From Phytophthora hibernalis (lineage: Eukaryota; Oomycota; Peronosporomycetes; Peronosporales; Peronosporaceae), in the NCBI GenBank assembly GCA_012656075.1, contig JAAKBF010000089.1, positions 1-64,000 on the forward strand: a stretch of DNA of 64,000 nucleotides, given 5' to 3'. Under the pieces are notes generated by a model. The model saw nothing but the letters and a program-made list of their open reading frames with translations, did no database searches and was not told the DNA's origin. How positions within the stretch are numbered: position 1 is the first letter of the stretch; the number at the start of each line of letters is the position of its first letter. The position numbers were made by a program, and so were the translations under genes. Positions 1-12,370 of the stretch are shown here, piece by piece.

Positions 1-162
1 GTATTGAAAATGAATGTCGACGGGGTCCATATTCACCGTCGTTGTCTGTATTGTGCACAAGATACACAAAAGGCAGAGAATATTGCCACAATTTATCATG
101 AGGATTTGCAGCGGATGTCATGAGCCTTCAAAGCATAAAAATTGGAGACGCCAACACGAAAT

Positions 163-294
163 CTACACCCTAGTCACACCCCTGAAAACCCTGAGAACGG
201 TGACACAACCCTAAGCCGAGCTAGGTGAGACCCTGCCTGATCCTGGGTTTAAGCCCGCGTGCTGCGCACACGGATCTTTAAACCACAGGCGTTG
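163..294. repeat. Dispersed repeat, copy A (about 130 bp)
   Basis: This stretch is found again at 12371-12502 in the same orientation with only scattered differences, including the shared block with GCCCGCGTGCTGCGCACACG. It has no obvious reading frame and no terminal inverted repeats that I can see. It may be a short interspersed element or a fragment of an LTR or MITE. The flanking bases 1-162 hold nothing I recognise. Confidence 0.75.
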
Positions 295-753
295 TTTCGG
301 CTTGCCAAGCTCTTTGCGTTCACCCCTCCTCATTTTTGTAGTAGAAAAGGGTCTTGAAATCATCTTTCAGGGCCACATACAAACATCAAGTCAGCACGCC
401 GGCTCTTTTGTTGTGGATTTAGTCACTCACAAAATTGCGGTTATTTTGTCCTCCTCATCGCAGCTACCAGATATCGAATGTAACGCCAGCGTATTTTAAG
501 CGTTGTTTTGTGTTGCCTACACTCTCCGTTCCGACGACAACGACGACAACTAGTCAGCCAGCAAGCTTTTCCACAGGTTGTAAGCACGCCAAGACGGACG
601 CGTATTTGTGCACATCTATGAAAGTATGGTACGCAGAGTTTTTATTTACGCTTTATTCGCTATATCGAAAGTGCTTTAGCAGGTTACGCCACAGTAAAGG
701 ATAAAAGTAGATAAAGTGTATCGAATGGATTGAGCTGGTTAACGAACTCTACT

Positions 754-1974
754 CTAGCTGAGTAGAACCTTAAGCACATTGCGAAATCGTAGTAAGTTCG
801 GGTCGTCCGAAATACCTGTAGACTCGAAGAAATAAATCTCTAGGAAAGCAAAAACAAGTACACTGCAGCTAGATCCGTCGAGTTGCTGAAAATATCTGCT
901 CACGTCTTTTTTCCAGCGTTTTTCCAGATGCAAGAGGGGCAAGAAGACTTGCTTGAATACTTCCTCGATGGTACGGATCGTGTCTTTGTCGTTACGAGGA
1001 TCCATCACTGTGAACACATACGATTTGAAACTAATCGCAAGGCCACACCAGTGGGTTTGGATAACCACAGCGCGCCAGCAATCTTGTCTTCTGCCGTAGT
1101 AACAATCGCATGGTCAGCGATCAATGCTACTCTCTCTGCATCAGTGATAATTCCCGTGAGATGTGTTGTGAACGTAGTGGTATGCTGGGCTTGCAGGCGA
1201 CTGTTAGCATCTGAGCAAATTGCAGATATTGCTGCAGTCATGACGAAATCCGTTGCCTCTTCCTGAAACTAAATCCAGCAGCACCCATTCCCCTTCATCT
1301 TTAATGTCCAAATTTGTCACACCAGTGCATACATCCTCCGCGTCAACTAGAGATTCATCTTCAAACAGCGAACCCAGTTGGGCCTCTTTCACGTCAACGC
1401 CTCGAATCCAATCAATACAAGCTTCGATCTTGCCGAAGGTGATTTTGAATCCGTGTCGCGTACACATCGTGTAGATAAAATGCCCGGTAACTTTCTGGTA
1501 AGGTGTAATGCGACCCTGTTCGAACTTTTACGCAATTTGATCGTTTTCCAGTAGGATCTATTTGCGTTCACGGTATTCTTTCTTGCATTTATGCATCCGC
1601 TCGATGCAATGCTCCATCGGGAGGTAGAATTACACAGCAAACGTCCAATGTTTCTTAACAGCATCATGATGTTTGGAATACACTACAACGCAGAGATTTG
1701 GGATCTCTTGCACCGACGGAATGTTGAGTAGCCCGGAGAATTTATCCAAATACTTATGGAAATGTCGGTAAGTTACAGCTTACTCGTCGAAGCGGCGTTG
1801 AAGCTCAGATAGGTTTGCCTTTTCTCTAGTAGGAGCGTATGTTTTCCTCAGAAGAGCTGCAATCTCCAGGAACTTCTTTATCTCTCGAACTGACGCTGTC
1901 GGAGAGTCCGTGCAGGGCGACCGGGTGGTTTCACATTTTCGTTCACCGACCAAATCCGAGATCTCTTTGTCCAC
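754..1974 (-). pseudogene. Unidentified frameshifted protein remnant
   Basis: Reading the minus strand from about 1974 down to 754 gives a chain of protein-like segments in changing frames. The first (1974-1780) contains DKEISDLVGERK and a basic helix. The same frame runs on past one stop through FSGLLNIPSVQEIPNL to a Lys/His-rich helix (KHHDAVKKHW, then MHKCKKEYRERK). A second segment (1467-1204) is acidic, a third (1241-1005) has ITDAERVALIADHAIVTTAEDK, and the last (1068-754) contains TIRTIEEVFKQVFLPLLHLEKRW. Stops and at least two frame changes separate them, so it is a broken copy. I do not recognise the family. It lies downstream of the MULE on the same strand and could be a second transposon ORF or an unrelated gene relic. 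Confidence 0.45.
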
Positions 1975-2333
1975 AAGAATTCTTCACCTCGTTGTCGCTA
2001 TCGTCTAGAATCTCGATTGTATTCTGGGAGCATTGCTGTGGTACGTGAAGAACTGTGGTAGCGATCACTAATGGTATTGGTGTGTTCATCATCACGTAGA
2101 TAATCACCGCATTCTTGGGGGTTGTACAGCAGTATGGTGAGCTTATGTCTGGACTTGTGAAGGTTGTACGTTGCCTCGTGGAGATTGGGCTTGGGCTTGT
2201 GGAGATTGTTCTCTGTCTTGTGGAGATGTACGTTGTCTTGTGGAGATTGAACTCCGACGTGGTGTGACCGGGTGGGTCATCTAACCCTGTTTCGTCGAAT
2301 GTAGCGCAGGCGTGTTTTTATAGAATCGAGGTC

Positions 2334-4952
2334 TCAACGGGAGAGAGAGGCCGACAAGAGATCAAGAATCTTGAGAGGACGTGTGAACTGCACCGTTCCA
2401 TATGGGCTCACAGTGTCTGCAAGTCGTTTGCTGCTGCGACTGGCCTCCAAAACCTTCTCGCTCTGGGTCTTCGTTCGTAATTTAGATATGGCTGAAGCCA
2501 CGATTAAACTCTCTGAAAATATGGTCAGCTCGAAGTCTTTTTCACAAACTGCTGCATCATAGTAGCCGAATTGTAGCATCAGCAATCGGTAATGTACCCG
2601 AACGGAATCAACGTCTCGTAGTTTTGCATTCTTCTCAAATACATATCGTGACGGCACGGGAGCCTCCGCGTCCGCCCCAACATACACTGCGACTGCCAGT
2701 TAGATCCATCCACCGTGCATGCTGTGTTTTAGCTCGACGGGATAAACGTGCCGTTGACTTCACTTTACACAGTATAAATGGTGTTACGCTCTTAGCAACA
2801 TCGTATTGTTCCTTTACGATATCGAACGCGTGTCTACTCACAATTTGTACGAGTTTGACCAACACTGGGTTCGTGTGCTGCACGACATCAATAACTTGCC
2901 CGACGCGAGAGAGCTCAGTAGTAAATCGTGTTTCCTTGTGAGTAGGCCTCCATATCAAGCTTGTCACTGTTTCATCCAACTCCACTTCTCGGTTCACAAT
3001 AGTTTTGATCTTTTGCCACGAAGACTCTAAGCGGTTATTCGTTGAGCTGCCAAGGTGCTCCACGTTGTTACGTAAATAGGAACACCACATCTCCTTGCAC
3101 GCGTGCCAGTTCTTCAGAAAATAATTCCAAAACTCCGGGACCTCAATTTCCCCTTCCTCTACATCGTCATTCTTCACACGCAATTCCAGCTTAATATACT
3201 GGAAACTTCTCTGGTACTCTTCTTCAGCCTGAGCTCGCACAATTCGCGATGGGTTTCAGCTAGGCTCTCTGCACTGCGTCCAATCCGTACTCAGTCTTAC
3301 CGATCCGCTCCTGTATGTACTTAATAGCGTTGAATTGACATAGTAAATGCGAGCTCCGACAACTCGCTGGTGAACACTCCGATCTCTGTGAAGTCTTTGT
3401 TGACGACCACATAGCGTACGTCACGCTACGACAGATTGCATAATTTGAACTGTCGGATAGCCAGACGCATAGGCTCGTCGCGTTCATGAGTAAGCAGTGA
3501 ATGCTTAACCAATAACAAGCAGGATTTAGTTAGACAATTATCCCAATAAAGCACAATATATGACAAACTCTGCCCAATAGCATTCACAAGCTGGTGCATT
3601 AATATTGTGCGTACAAGTAAAACTAAAACATGAAAGCGCACAACAAGCAGAGAACCCCAAGAATTCCAGATTCATGCCCTACCTGCACGTGCTGACCATG
3701 TCTCAGAGCGTCATGCACCATGAATGAAACCAGCTTGTACCGTGAAGCATACGTGTCATGTATGTCGTCGACAATGAGTGTTTCCGGAAAAGATAAAAAG
3801 AGAGATCTTTTATGCGAAGTCTGGATGGTTATACATCGCGCGGCAGCCTCTTAGCAAACAGAAACTAATAAGACTAATACATGCTAACAACAACTCCTTC
3901 GTAAGATGCGGATCTTGTCTCCCTTCTAGTCAATATTGACATGCGATTCTGCAAAGTGTCCTTCTCGCAAAAACCGTCGAGTGTTTTCGCAACACGGTCT
4001 GATAGTGTCGTCCCCGCGTCGTCCGCGCGCTTAAGCTTGGTAAGCATATTGTGCACATAAATCATGTCCGGCTCGGAGTTGGTGTTGTCCCATTTGTAGC
4101 GCAACATTTTTTCGGGAGAGACCGGTTGACCGTGGACATTTCTTTTCAGGCAATTTCAAACGATTCTTTGGCAGGCTCTTGTACGGCTCTTCGCCAACGG
4201 GGTAGTTGTGCTTGGTGTCGTGCACAGATATCTTGACATGATACGAATCCTCATCGCGTTGTAGCAGGACGTTAAGCTACAGCAGGACGTTGAGCTGTAG
4301 CAATACCAAAGAAGCATTTGTTAGACATAAATACGCATCCTTAAATAGATTCAGCGTTGTACCTTGGCGTTGCACCCGAGTGGGCGAAGGTTTGACGCGG
4401 ACTTTTTCCTGGCCTCGGCTCCGGTGCTTTTCAGCATGTGTACACAAGTAAGAAACGATGTAGTACGGGAAGGTCTCGTCGAGTAGCTCTCACTGCAGAG
4501 CTTCTTCGCCTGTGTCAGTATAGTTATGTTGCGAGCCGTACGACTCATCAATGTTCTTCTACATATAGATCATAAACATCACCTAAGGTCTTGGCGTTCA
4601 GCTAAATATACAAGTTCTAACGTACCTGGAAGGTCTCCTCACTGTATGACTTCAGCGCTGCCTCAAACTTGACCCACGTATCGAAGGTGTCGTTTAATAG
4701 ATTAAGGACGGACACGCTGACTTCTTCGTCTGAGCTTTCCTGCGACGAATCCTCCTGCTCACTAGTGTCAGCGGAACCTTCCGATTCCTGGCGATTCATC
4801 GGAGCGCGCCGCTTCCGGGCTCTCATTGCCGCGTGCTGTTTTTGGGATTGAAGGGGATTTCGGAACGAACCACAGTCACGGATTCGCGGATTAAAAAAAC
4901 TTTTTGAACGGCGTTGCTTTGAGAGCTGGGCACAGGCTATGCACACGCTCAT
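2334..4952 (-). pseudogene. MULE (Mutator-like) transposase, decayed
   Basis: All parts of an oomycete-type Mutator-like transposase are readable in order on the minus strand, but in several frames. An acidic N-terminus (4952-4617) ends at a possible GT donor. It is followed by a FAR1/WRKY-like DNA-binding segment (CTHAEKHRSRGQEK, then SVHDTKHNYPVGEEPY near 4230). Next comes the DDE transposase core with VDDIHDTYASRYKLVSF near 3780-3720, then WHACKEMWCSYLRNN and NNRLESSWQKIK (3240-3000), and a SWIM-type zinc finger whose last part LPCRHDMYLR is near 2660. Family knowledge: these enzymes cut and paste DNA and usually leave 9-11 bp target duplications. I did not find the terminal repeats. The frameshifts and in-frame stops make it inactive. 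Confidence 0.85.
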
Positions 4953-5413
4953 CTCCTGACCATCGAAATGATTGCAAAATTCTGGCTCTCTGTCTTGTGT
5001 CAGTAGTCACTCTCTTTTCGAATGTACAAAGACAGGACCACGCGGCCAAGCTGCCCCCTGGACGCGCCTTCGAGCTCCAATAACGTGTACGTCAGGGCGA
5101 TTCTGAGAACAGAGGCTGCGCCATTTTAATTGTTTAATGAGTGGACGCCTACCGTAAATAGCCTTGACACCTGTCATATCTGTTGCAGATAAGCCAGGCA
5201 AAAAGATATACGTTGACAATCAGGTCAAGGCGTCTACCTAAAACATGCCACAAATGCCGTAATTGGACTTGTGTGCCCAACGAAACCTGCCCAGAAATCA
5301 GCGAGGACAACCGCGACTGTACATGATCCCGACACTTCAATCCGGACATTGGGGTGGGTTGCGTCCATATTCTCCCCTACCACTCACTTTCGAATTTCCC
5401 GCGCTTCTTCAAC

Positions 5414-6701
5414 ATGTCCGAGGTCGACGATTCTGGTGTTGTTTTGCTTGACGGCGGTGCTCATGAGGTACAAGAAGGACTTGGACAAGGCTCGCGAGGA
5501 GGTCCATCGGCTCATGTTGATCGAGGTGTAGACGGTGGCGATGAGGAGCCGTAATTATCTGACAGCGGAGTGCTTGGACCCTATCAGTACGTCAGCCTGG
5601 ATGTCCCTATACACGTCGGAAAGCGACAAGAACTTCCTCAACGTTACAAGATTGACGAGGTGGGATAATGATGTTAATCTTTGTTAGCGGCGCCCTGACG
5701 CGAAGTTGTATCTACTGCAGGGCCACGTTTCATCAGTTGCTCGGTCGGTTCTCCAACTTCTACTCGTTCCGTCCTACTTCGTCTAGAGGCAGACCACCCA
5801 AGCTCCGGTATCTTCACCTAGTCCTTGGCCTGCTACTCTGCTTCTACGTAGGCAACATGGAGAACAGCACGCTGTGCATGGTGTTCGGGTTGTCGCCGGC
5901 GACGTTGTCAAGGACGATGCGTAAAGCTGAGACTGCTCTCTCACAAGCGCTGCAAGGCTACGTACATCCCAGGACTTCCGTTCCGTCACCTGCGCAGCAA
6001 ACCAAGTTGGCGAAGCTGGTCGAATCCAGGGCCACTCCTACACCACACATTCGGGTACATTGACGACAAGAATCTTCGGGTTATAGCTCAAACTGGAGAT
6101 TGTAAAACCTTTGTTACGTAGCTAACTACTGCGTGAAGGCGATGTAGATGATGCAACCGTCCAACGCGGACCTCCAGAATACGTTGTACAACGGGAGGTT
6201 GAACTCCGTCTTCGTGACGGGAACAATTTGCTTCGCGGTGGACGAGTGCATCATTTGGTGGAAGCACAATAGCCCAGGATGATGGAATGACAGCGACACG
6301 TCGTTGGGCTTCCTCCTCAAGCTGCAGGACCCGAAGTGCTGCCCCGACCAGAGAATGAACATGGTGTCTGACTATGCGTTTACGTGCTGCACCGCAAGGA
6401 CGGGCCGAATCCTGACTCCACTCAAAGAAGGCGATCTCAAAATATCCAGCCATCTTTGTGAAGCTATGCGGAGACGCTGCACAACGCGATAACTTCAGTC
6501 CGCCCGGACGCTGAGTGGGGCATGAGAAGCATGCAGAAAGTGTACAGCCGGCTTAACCTTCCGCTACTGAACGACCCAAACCTACGCGGCCTCCGGCTGA
6601 ACAACATCTTCCAGATGGCGAACTTACGTGTGCGGTCGGTCGGTATCTCACAGATCCGCACCACATTCAACAGCGATATGAATTTCGCAGCGACGGTGTG
6701 A
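5414..6701 (+). pseudogene. PIF/Harbinger DDE transposase, decayed
   Basis: The N-terminal part starts near 5414 (MSEVDDSG) and continues in another frame with RYKKDLDKAREEVHRLMLIEV and TAECLDPISTSAWMSLY. A longer open segment (5668-6063) carries FHQLLGRFSNFY and the helix-turn-helix region FGLSPATLSRTMRKAE. The DDE endonuclease core follows in shifted frames: first Asp in FGYIDDKNLRV near 6050, second Asp in WNDSDTSLGF near 6285, and a likely Glu in AEWGMRSMQKVYSRLNLPL near 6510-6565. It ends with ISQIRTTFNSDM and a stop at 6699-6701. Harbinger transposases normally work with a Myb/SANT partner; the minus-strand ORF at 7.1-8.0 kb might be such a partner but lies in the opposite orientation. 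Multiple frame changes make this copy inactive. Confidence 0.85.
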
Positions 6702-7120
6702 AGACGCCGTGACTGCCTTTGACAGAGACCAAGTGCTGTGTTCGCGTAGTCTGTACTTACCTAAACAAATTTCCTTTCATCTTGAATCGTTGCTGTGCTT
6801 AGAGTGCCCTGGCCGTACTGTGACTATTCAGCGACGTTGGACGTATGCGTGCTGCACATCCGTACCTCCAACGCAAATATAACAGCGTGATGATTTCTCA
6901 GCTTGAGAGACGCACACTTGTAATGAATCGCTGTGACCTTTGAGGTTTCGATGGTGCTTAATATTACTAGATAATAGAACGGTACAACATGAAAGTAGCT
7001 CACTATTTCTGGGTACTTCGTCATCGGTTGTGTTTCAATACTTACACCTTGGGAGAGGTATTCCAGACCAGTAGATCTTTGACGCCTTACACGCGTCGAG
7101 AATGACCGACATTGTGCACA
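6702..7120. other. No gene recognised
   Basis: Between the Harbinger remnant and the next minus-strand ORF I see no long frame, repeat or RNA gene. Confidence 0.6.
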
Positions 7121-7129
7121 CGTCTCGAG

Positions 7130-8040
7130 TTAGTCCTTCTTCATGACTGGCCCAATCAAGAGTATGAGCTCTTGGGGACGCGCGCGAGCATCATCCTTAT
7201 CACGGCAAATGCGCTCGTCCATCTCCAGTTTGTCTTGGCGGAAGTGCTCTTCAACTAGCGCTCGCTCTCCTCACGGAAGAGGAGCATAATCTCGCAGGCG
7301 CTGTTGCCCAAGTTGCTGCTGGCACTCTCCAGTTCAGTCAGATTTTGCTTCAGCGCGGTAGTGGTCTTCAGGGCACGGATGCGCCTCGCCTTCCCAAAGC
7401 TTGACTCAACTTGGTAGTTGTCTTCACTCTCTCTCTCTCGCTACGAGCCGAACCTGTCTCTGAAGTAGTACAGGTTGCTTCCTCCAAGGCGATTCGAAGC
7501 ACTTATCAACAATTTGTGGAGGTAGGCTTCTTGTTCGTCACGACTGCCGTGTTCGTATCCACGTGCAGTCTGCACTTTAGCAGCCTTCGTAGTGGCCGTT
7601 GTCTAGGTGACTTCGGCACGTGGATTGGCGGTCTTCCTAATCTTTTAGGCCCTGCGGAGCGAAGCTGGCGTGTTCTGGCGCAGCAGGAAGAGGCGACGGC
7701 TCCGGCGTTGAGGCGAACGCCTCCAGGACCTCGGCGCCAAGTTGCAAGTCGATGACGACCAAGGCCATGTTAGTACTGAGGAGCTCCCAGCAGGCGCAAC
7801 GGCGGCTCCAGTTGTGTCTTCGGCGCGAATGTCGTCACTTCCGCACTGGATGCTGCTTGCCGAGCCGCTGGTTTGCAGCATCACATCGCCAAGAGAGTCT
7901 TGCTCGTCGTAGTAGGGTTCGAAGCTGAAGTCGGGCTCCACGATGAACTCGTATTCTCCTTCATTGTTTTCTTCGTCTTGGTCCTCATCGGCTGCGTTGT
8001 TCATCTCGACGGCGTTCTCCTTGTCGTCGATGGTTTATTT
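7130..8040 (-). pseudogene. Acidic/coiled-coil ORF, frameshifted; possibly a transposon accessory protein
   Basis: The minus strand encodes a very acidic N-terminal segment (8004-7645: NNAADEDQDEENNEGEYEF, then FEPYYDEQDSLGDVM). Further on, in other frames, are a basic stretch and a charged helical segment near 7400-7150 containing ALKQNLTELESASSNLGN and EIMLLFREE, ending with RARPQELILLIG. The C-terminal helix is rich in Glu, Arg and Lys and resembles the coiled-coil tail of Myb/SANT-like accessory proteins of oomycete transposons; that link is inference. At least three frame changes or stops break it. It starts immediately downstream of a SET-domain fragment on the same strand, so the two may once have been one transcription unit. 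Confidence 0.45.
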
Positions 8041-8400
8041 CATCCACTTAGTCCTTTCGATGTACGGGGGCATCTCGGCCGTACCTTCATGGCGAGGCGA
8101 TAGCCTCGATTGCGAGAACGGTCGCAAACAGGGCGCTCACGTTCTCCATCTCGCCTAGATACTTGCCCAGGACCTCACCAGCACCAATGACTTCCACGGC
8201 CACCACCCACAGCGACGATGTGCGCATGTTGCGCTTCAAGCATACCTTGGCGGACTCGAAGAGTCCGTTCCCGCACCGTCCGTAGTAGGGGCAGCCGTTT
8301 CCGTTGCCGTACATGTCCATGAGAGCGTTGCAGCACGTATCGGTCCGGCACGGCGACGCGCAGGTGCACCGGCCGAAGCGTGCCACGGAAGGGAATGTCG
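8041..8400 (-). pseudogene. SET-domain methyltransferase fragment (pre-SET/AWS plus start of SET)
   Basis: The segment 8386-8087 carries a Cys-rich pre-SET/AWS pattern (CTCASPCRTDTC, then CPYYGRCGNGLFES) followed by the first strands of a SET domain (VCLKRNMRTSSLWVV, VIGAGEVLGKYLGEME). After a frame change, NRGYRLAMKV follows near 8100. The catalytic NHSC region and the post-SET cysteines, which should lie further downstream on the minus strand, are missing. The 5' side runs directly into the LTR at 8396. SET enzymes of this type methylate histone lysines, and oomycete genomes carry many degraded copies of this kind. Non-functional as it stands. Confidence 0.75.
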
Positions 8401-9285
8401 TGTTGGATCACGCTGAAATTCTCACTACCAAATGGTATGAGTCCCACCAACACTCGCTTCCCCTTGTCAGGTAAACGAGCGTTGGATCAAACCTGAAGAC
8501 CAAGAACGATCCCTTACGCCGGGTTGGATGTGAACCCTCTGTACGCCTAGGATGTATTAGGTCAACCCAATAACCTGCACCACTAGCCACGAGCGAGGGC
8601 TAGTATGCAATATTGCGCTTTCGCGCGAACCCCGCAGTCCCTCAGAAGGAAGGGTACCGGTTGGCAAGCCTAATACGCGTTTGCCGAGGTAAAACCTCGG
8701 CGGGTAGTAAAATATGTATGGAACACTCGGTTCCACTATAATATATGGTGAACGACGCTTCTCGTCGCTCCCAACACTAGGCCACTCTAATCTCTTGGAC
8801 TGACCAGCAACAAACCCTCGGTTCAATGTACCTTAGGCTCGCTGACCAGCATCCCACAAGCCGAGCGTATCCAGACCCTAAGATAAGCTAGCTAGACTTA
8901 CCGAAGACGGACTTGACCCTTGGTGACTTGGGGGAAGACTGCTGATTTATTTGTGTTCATCTATGGCTCTGAGAGCCTCTGTAGTCAATCCTATAGCTAG
9001 TCCTATACGTAAATACAAATATCCAGTGTGAACAGATCCCAGTATGTGATCCTGTACCCGGCTTTACTTTATAAGACCGAGGATACGAAACTGAAATGGG
9101 TACAAACAAGGGTTCGTACCCTCGGCCGGGAATTTATTATAGTCGACCGAGGCCTCGGTCACTAAACTGCCCTGGTCACTGTCGTGCGGGGAATGTAACC
9201 CGCCAATCAGAACACGCTATTCACTTTCCTTCAGCAAGGGCAACCTTTCTGACTGGCGACCGAGCGCTCAAAACCCAACACCACA
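8396..9285 (-). mobile_element. Ty3/gypsy LTR (890 bp), copy 1
   Basis: It matches the LTR at 40478-41365 across its whole length, beginning TGTCGTGT and ending CCACA on the plus strand, so both strands read TG...CA. The bases directly after 9285 give, on the minus strand, a purine-rich run (GGGAGAAAGGGGGAAGGAG) abutting the LTR. That is what a polypurine tract next to a 3' LTR looks like, so the lost parent element was on the minus strand. Flanking pentamers (GGGAA and ACCTC) do not match, so this is not a clean solo LTR. It contains several GGGTACGA/TCGTACCC inverted motifs. Confidence 0.88.
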
Positions 9286-9310
9286 ACCTCTCCTTCCCCC
9301 TTTCTCCCAT
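9286..9310 (-). promoter_or_regulatory. Polypurine tract of the LTR element
   Basis: On the minus strand this is an almost pure G/A run ending at the LTR edge. In Ty3/gypsy elements such a tract primes plus-strand DNA synthesis just upstream of the 3' LTR. Its position fixes the orientation of the truncated element. Confidence 0.7.
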
Positions 9311-9640
9311 CCTCGACACACCTGGGCCTTTCATTTCCAAATCAGTGTTCAAGGCCATCATTTGTTCGAATATGGCTGGGACTCCGGCAGCCACAGTGTC
9401 CGATGCGAGGTGCCACCGCTGGACAGGCTGGAGCTCAAATTCATCTACAAGGGACCCCGCCAGCTGATACTTATGCTCGACGAGCACACTCTGGAGCGTG
9501 CGCTCGGATCAGGAGCCAGTCAAGTCGCGCATGCACAGAGCGAACAACGAGCGTTACTGCGCGGCGGTGGCTCGAAATCGGAGGCTGTCGGGATGCTGAC
9601 AGACGCGTAAAGCACCTGAATGTAATATTCTTCCTCGACT
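9311..9640 (+). other. Residual internal sequence of the LTR element, with short open frame
   Basis: A plus-strand frame runs from about 9362 to 9610 (FEYGWDSGSHSVRCEVPP, then KFIYKGPRQLILMLDEHTL). It starts at a distance from the LTR similar to that of the large opposite-strand ORF next to the 40-kb LTR, but I see no clear residue match to it. An ATG at 9371 opens a shorter alternative frame. The segment ends where MULE-like sequence begins. Its coding status is unproven. Confidence 0.35.
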
Positions 9641-10205
9641 GTTCGCCATGTCGTTGTTCTAGCTATTGCGGAGCACTACTTCGACACCTGGGATGCGTAT
9701 TTTGAGTACCTGGAGGTATATCAAGACGAGACTTGCCAAGTCAGAACATGTGTGATTACACTGGGTAAGTAATAGTATTTTTTCAGAGTTTGAACCTAAT
9801 GCGTGTTTGCTGCAGGGAAACAAGTCACGTTACCCGAAGTACGCATCATTATTTCCAAGCTGAAAGAGGCTCGTCACGGAGCGACAACCGTCGAATCCTG
9901 TTCGGAGTGCTCGTTTCGGGAGTTTTGTTCCGAAGGGTAAAACACGGCTACGTGGATGATGATAAAGTGGACCAGTCACAGAGCGGATGCGCCGTTTCCT
10001 CGAGGCGTTTCCGCGTATGATGGTAGACGCCACTCACAGCACCAACGACGCACGCTATAAGCTGTTTAGCTTCATGATTCACGTTGTTTTCGCACGTAAG
10101 TTTTCCTGTGAGCTATTGTGTGACGTGTGTGTGTCTAATGGTGACTATGTGTGCCTATATGTGTCTTTTTGTGACTCTTTGTGTCTTTTGTGGGCGTTGT
10201 GTTAA
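9641..10205 (+). pseudogene. MULE transposase fragment
   Basis: In shifting frames the plus strand reads HYFDTWDAYFEYLEVYQD (about 9675), then GKQVTLPEVRIIISKLKEA (about 9815), a segment with YVDDDKVDQSQSG, and MMVDATHSTNDARYKLFSF (about 10020). These are the N-terminal region and the first catalytic Asp block of a Mutator-like transposase, related to but distinct from the copy at 2.3-5.0 kb. A splice-like GTAAGT follows ITLG near 9765. The DNA-binding part between them is deleted, and everything after the first catalytic block is missing. Confidence 0.75.
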
Positions 10206-12370
10206 AGGGCAGGACGGGTAGTATGTACTGATGGAGAATTAGAGTGCGGAGTTCTTGACTGAGGCTGTACCTTCAACAAACGTTGAAACAAATGTATGCA
10301 TGCTAAACGATCTTGAAGGCGTCATTGCTAAGCAAAATCGATAAGATGGTCGTCAAATACGAGAAAATATGAAACGAACAGACGCATGTACTCGTGTTAC
10401 ACTTTTTCTACTAGTGTATATTGCGCGGAATTGCGTTGCAAGACCATATCCCGTTAGCCCTCGTACGATACATTCGACTGAGGTACTTGATGCAGTATCT
10501 GCACGTTTAGGTATGAAACTAGTGACGTAAAGCGATCTGCCGGTTGTGAGATCTCACTGGCTGAGGGAGACATGACGGTCCGAGATCACGACTGATGGAT
10601 CGCGACCATGAGAGTTTCAGTTGTGTCCGACTATGCCTGGCTATGCTATTTCCTGATGGGATCTGCCTGAGGTACCACCTTCCGGGTACATGTCGACCCG
10701 AAACGCAGGATGCAATCATTTTGGCACGCAATCTGGACAGACATCTCGATGCGTGATCTGAGTGGATAAGATCGGGAGCAGAGATTTCGGTACGGGCGTT
10801 GTGGGTACAATCTAGCAATTATTTCAGTACAGTATCACGATCTTGGTACCCGAGGTCAAGTTCGAGCTTCCGTGGACAATCGAGAAGCACGCAAGAGGGA
10901 TAGGACGAGAAATGGATAGGTAGAGATCTTTAGGACCTTTACTTGGGTGTAATAGATTCCGATTTCCCTTGCAAGACGCAAGTGTTTTCTAGACTACCGG
11001 GGAAGGAGGTACATTGGCCTACCCGAAGAAGAACTCACTACGTCAACCAAGAACACGATGTACACCTGAATAGCTTGGCCACGGTACGCTCTCATATCAA
11101 TATCACTACAAGATCCCGCCAAGAGGAGGCGGCAAACAACGGAAAGGGCTACAACAGCACAAGAAAAGGATATACCCCGCGCGATCGGCTTGAACCAAAA
11201 CTCGATCGCAGCACACCGACGACCGCGTGAAGAATACCCGCGTGGCCGTCACCCACCCAGACGTCGGAAGGAGCAACCAAGTTCCAACCTCCGCCTTGGT
11301 CACCACTGAACGTCTTCGCGAACGCCGGAAGAGCGTAACCCGCCCAGCCGTCGGGAACACAAGGTGACTACAAGGTTTCGATCAAGCCAGATCAACGGAG
11401 TACCCCATCCGACAGTCGGCAGTCCGGGCGTACCGTGCGCAAGCTTAGACCGCGTCAGCAATTTTCGTGAAGCAGCTTCGCCACACTAGCCTAACCAATA
11501 AAGAATCATGAAGGAAGAGTATGCGTGGTAGTACAAGACAGTGAACAGGAGACAATGCAGCCTGGTCAGTTTTGTATCTGTAAGACACCACTCTGTTGTC
11601 GCTATCATCGTGCAGTACTTCCCACATAGCACGTAGATCTAGAACACCAATTTGTTGCAGGTAGCAATTAGTTTGGTCAACTCAGTTCTTCCCGGATATC
11701 CTAACGTCAGAGGTACATTTGAGCAACCTAAAACGACTTTCAGTCACACATTCGACCAACATTACACTATACACACACAATAGAACCCCCATCGCCGAGT
11801 GTCAGTCTCCCAATAGCTCTGAAATTTTGAAATTTATCCGTGTAATTTATTCCGGGCTTGTGTCTTTTGTGACTTTTGTGTCTTTGTCCTAGGCGAACAC
11901 GACAAGAGTGATACCTTGGGTGACCTTTATACTCGTTTAAGCACGAAGGCACACACCATCTTTGTGCCTCTAACACTGAATTACTAATTGCAGACTCATA
12001 CGGAAACACTTCAGAAATCACATCCATGTTCCTGCAGCATTTCCATTGTCAAAATGCCTCACCCGCCTGCGGAATAGTTAGTTTCCATAGGGAGACCCCG
12101 CATTGCATAATATACTCACTGTACACGACTACGCGTCTGTCGAGAAATACGTCGTGGAAACGGTGGTGTAAGCCCTTAGTACGCTCGTCAGGCGCATGCT
12201 CGACGTTCGTGCACCTACATCACTACACGGGCTACACTTCTTGGCGTGACAGGCCAAGCTGCCATCTCTCCTGTTACATATCGTTTAGGATAACAAGCAC
12301 CTTTTAAAGACGATCGCGCCGTTTAGAAAATGGTGGTAATCAAGAGCACCTTTTAGAGAATGCCCTGAAA
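10206..12370. other. Unassigned stretch without a recognisable gene
   Basis: Only short, unconvincing frames are present. A plus-strand stretch near 10660-10755 reads HLPGTCRPETQDAIILARNL and vaguely resembles a gag helix, but not well enough to name. A minus-strand frame at 12027-11767 has no recognisable motif. I see no long repeats or RNA genes here. Confidence 0.5.

Noticed and set aside
10519..10818. 99-codon minus-strand gene
   Set aside because: No domain, no neighbours or splice signals; the opposite strand is equally plausible as a gag relic.
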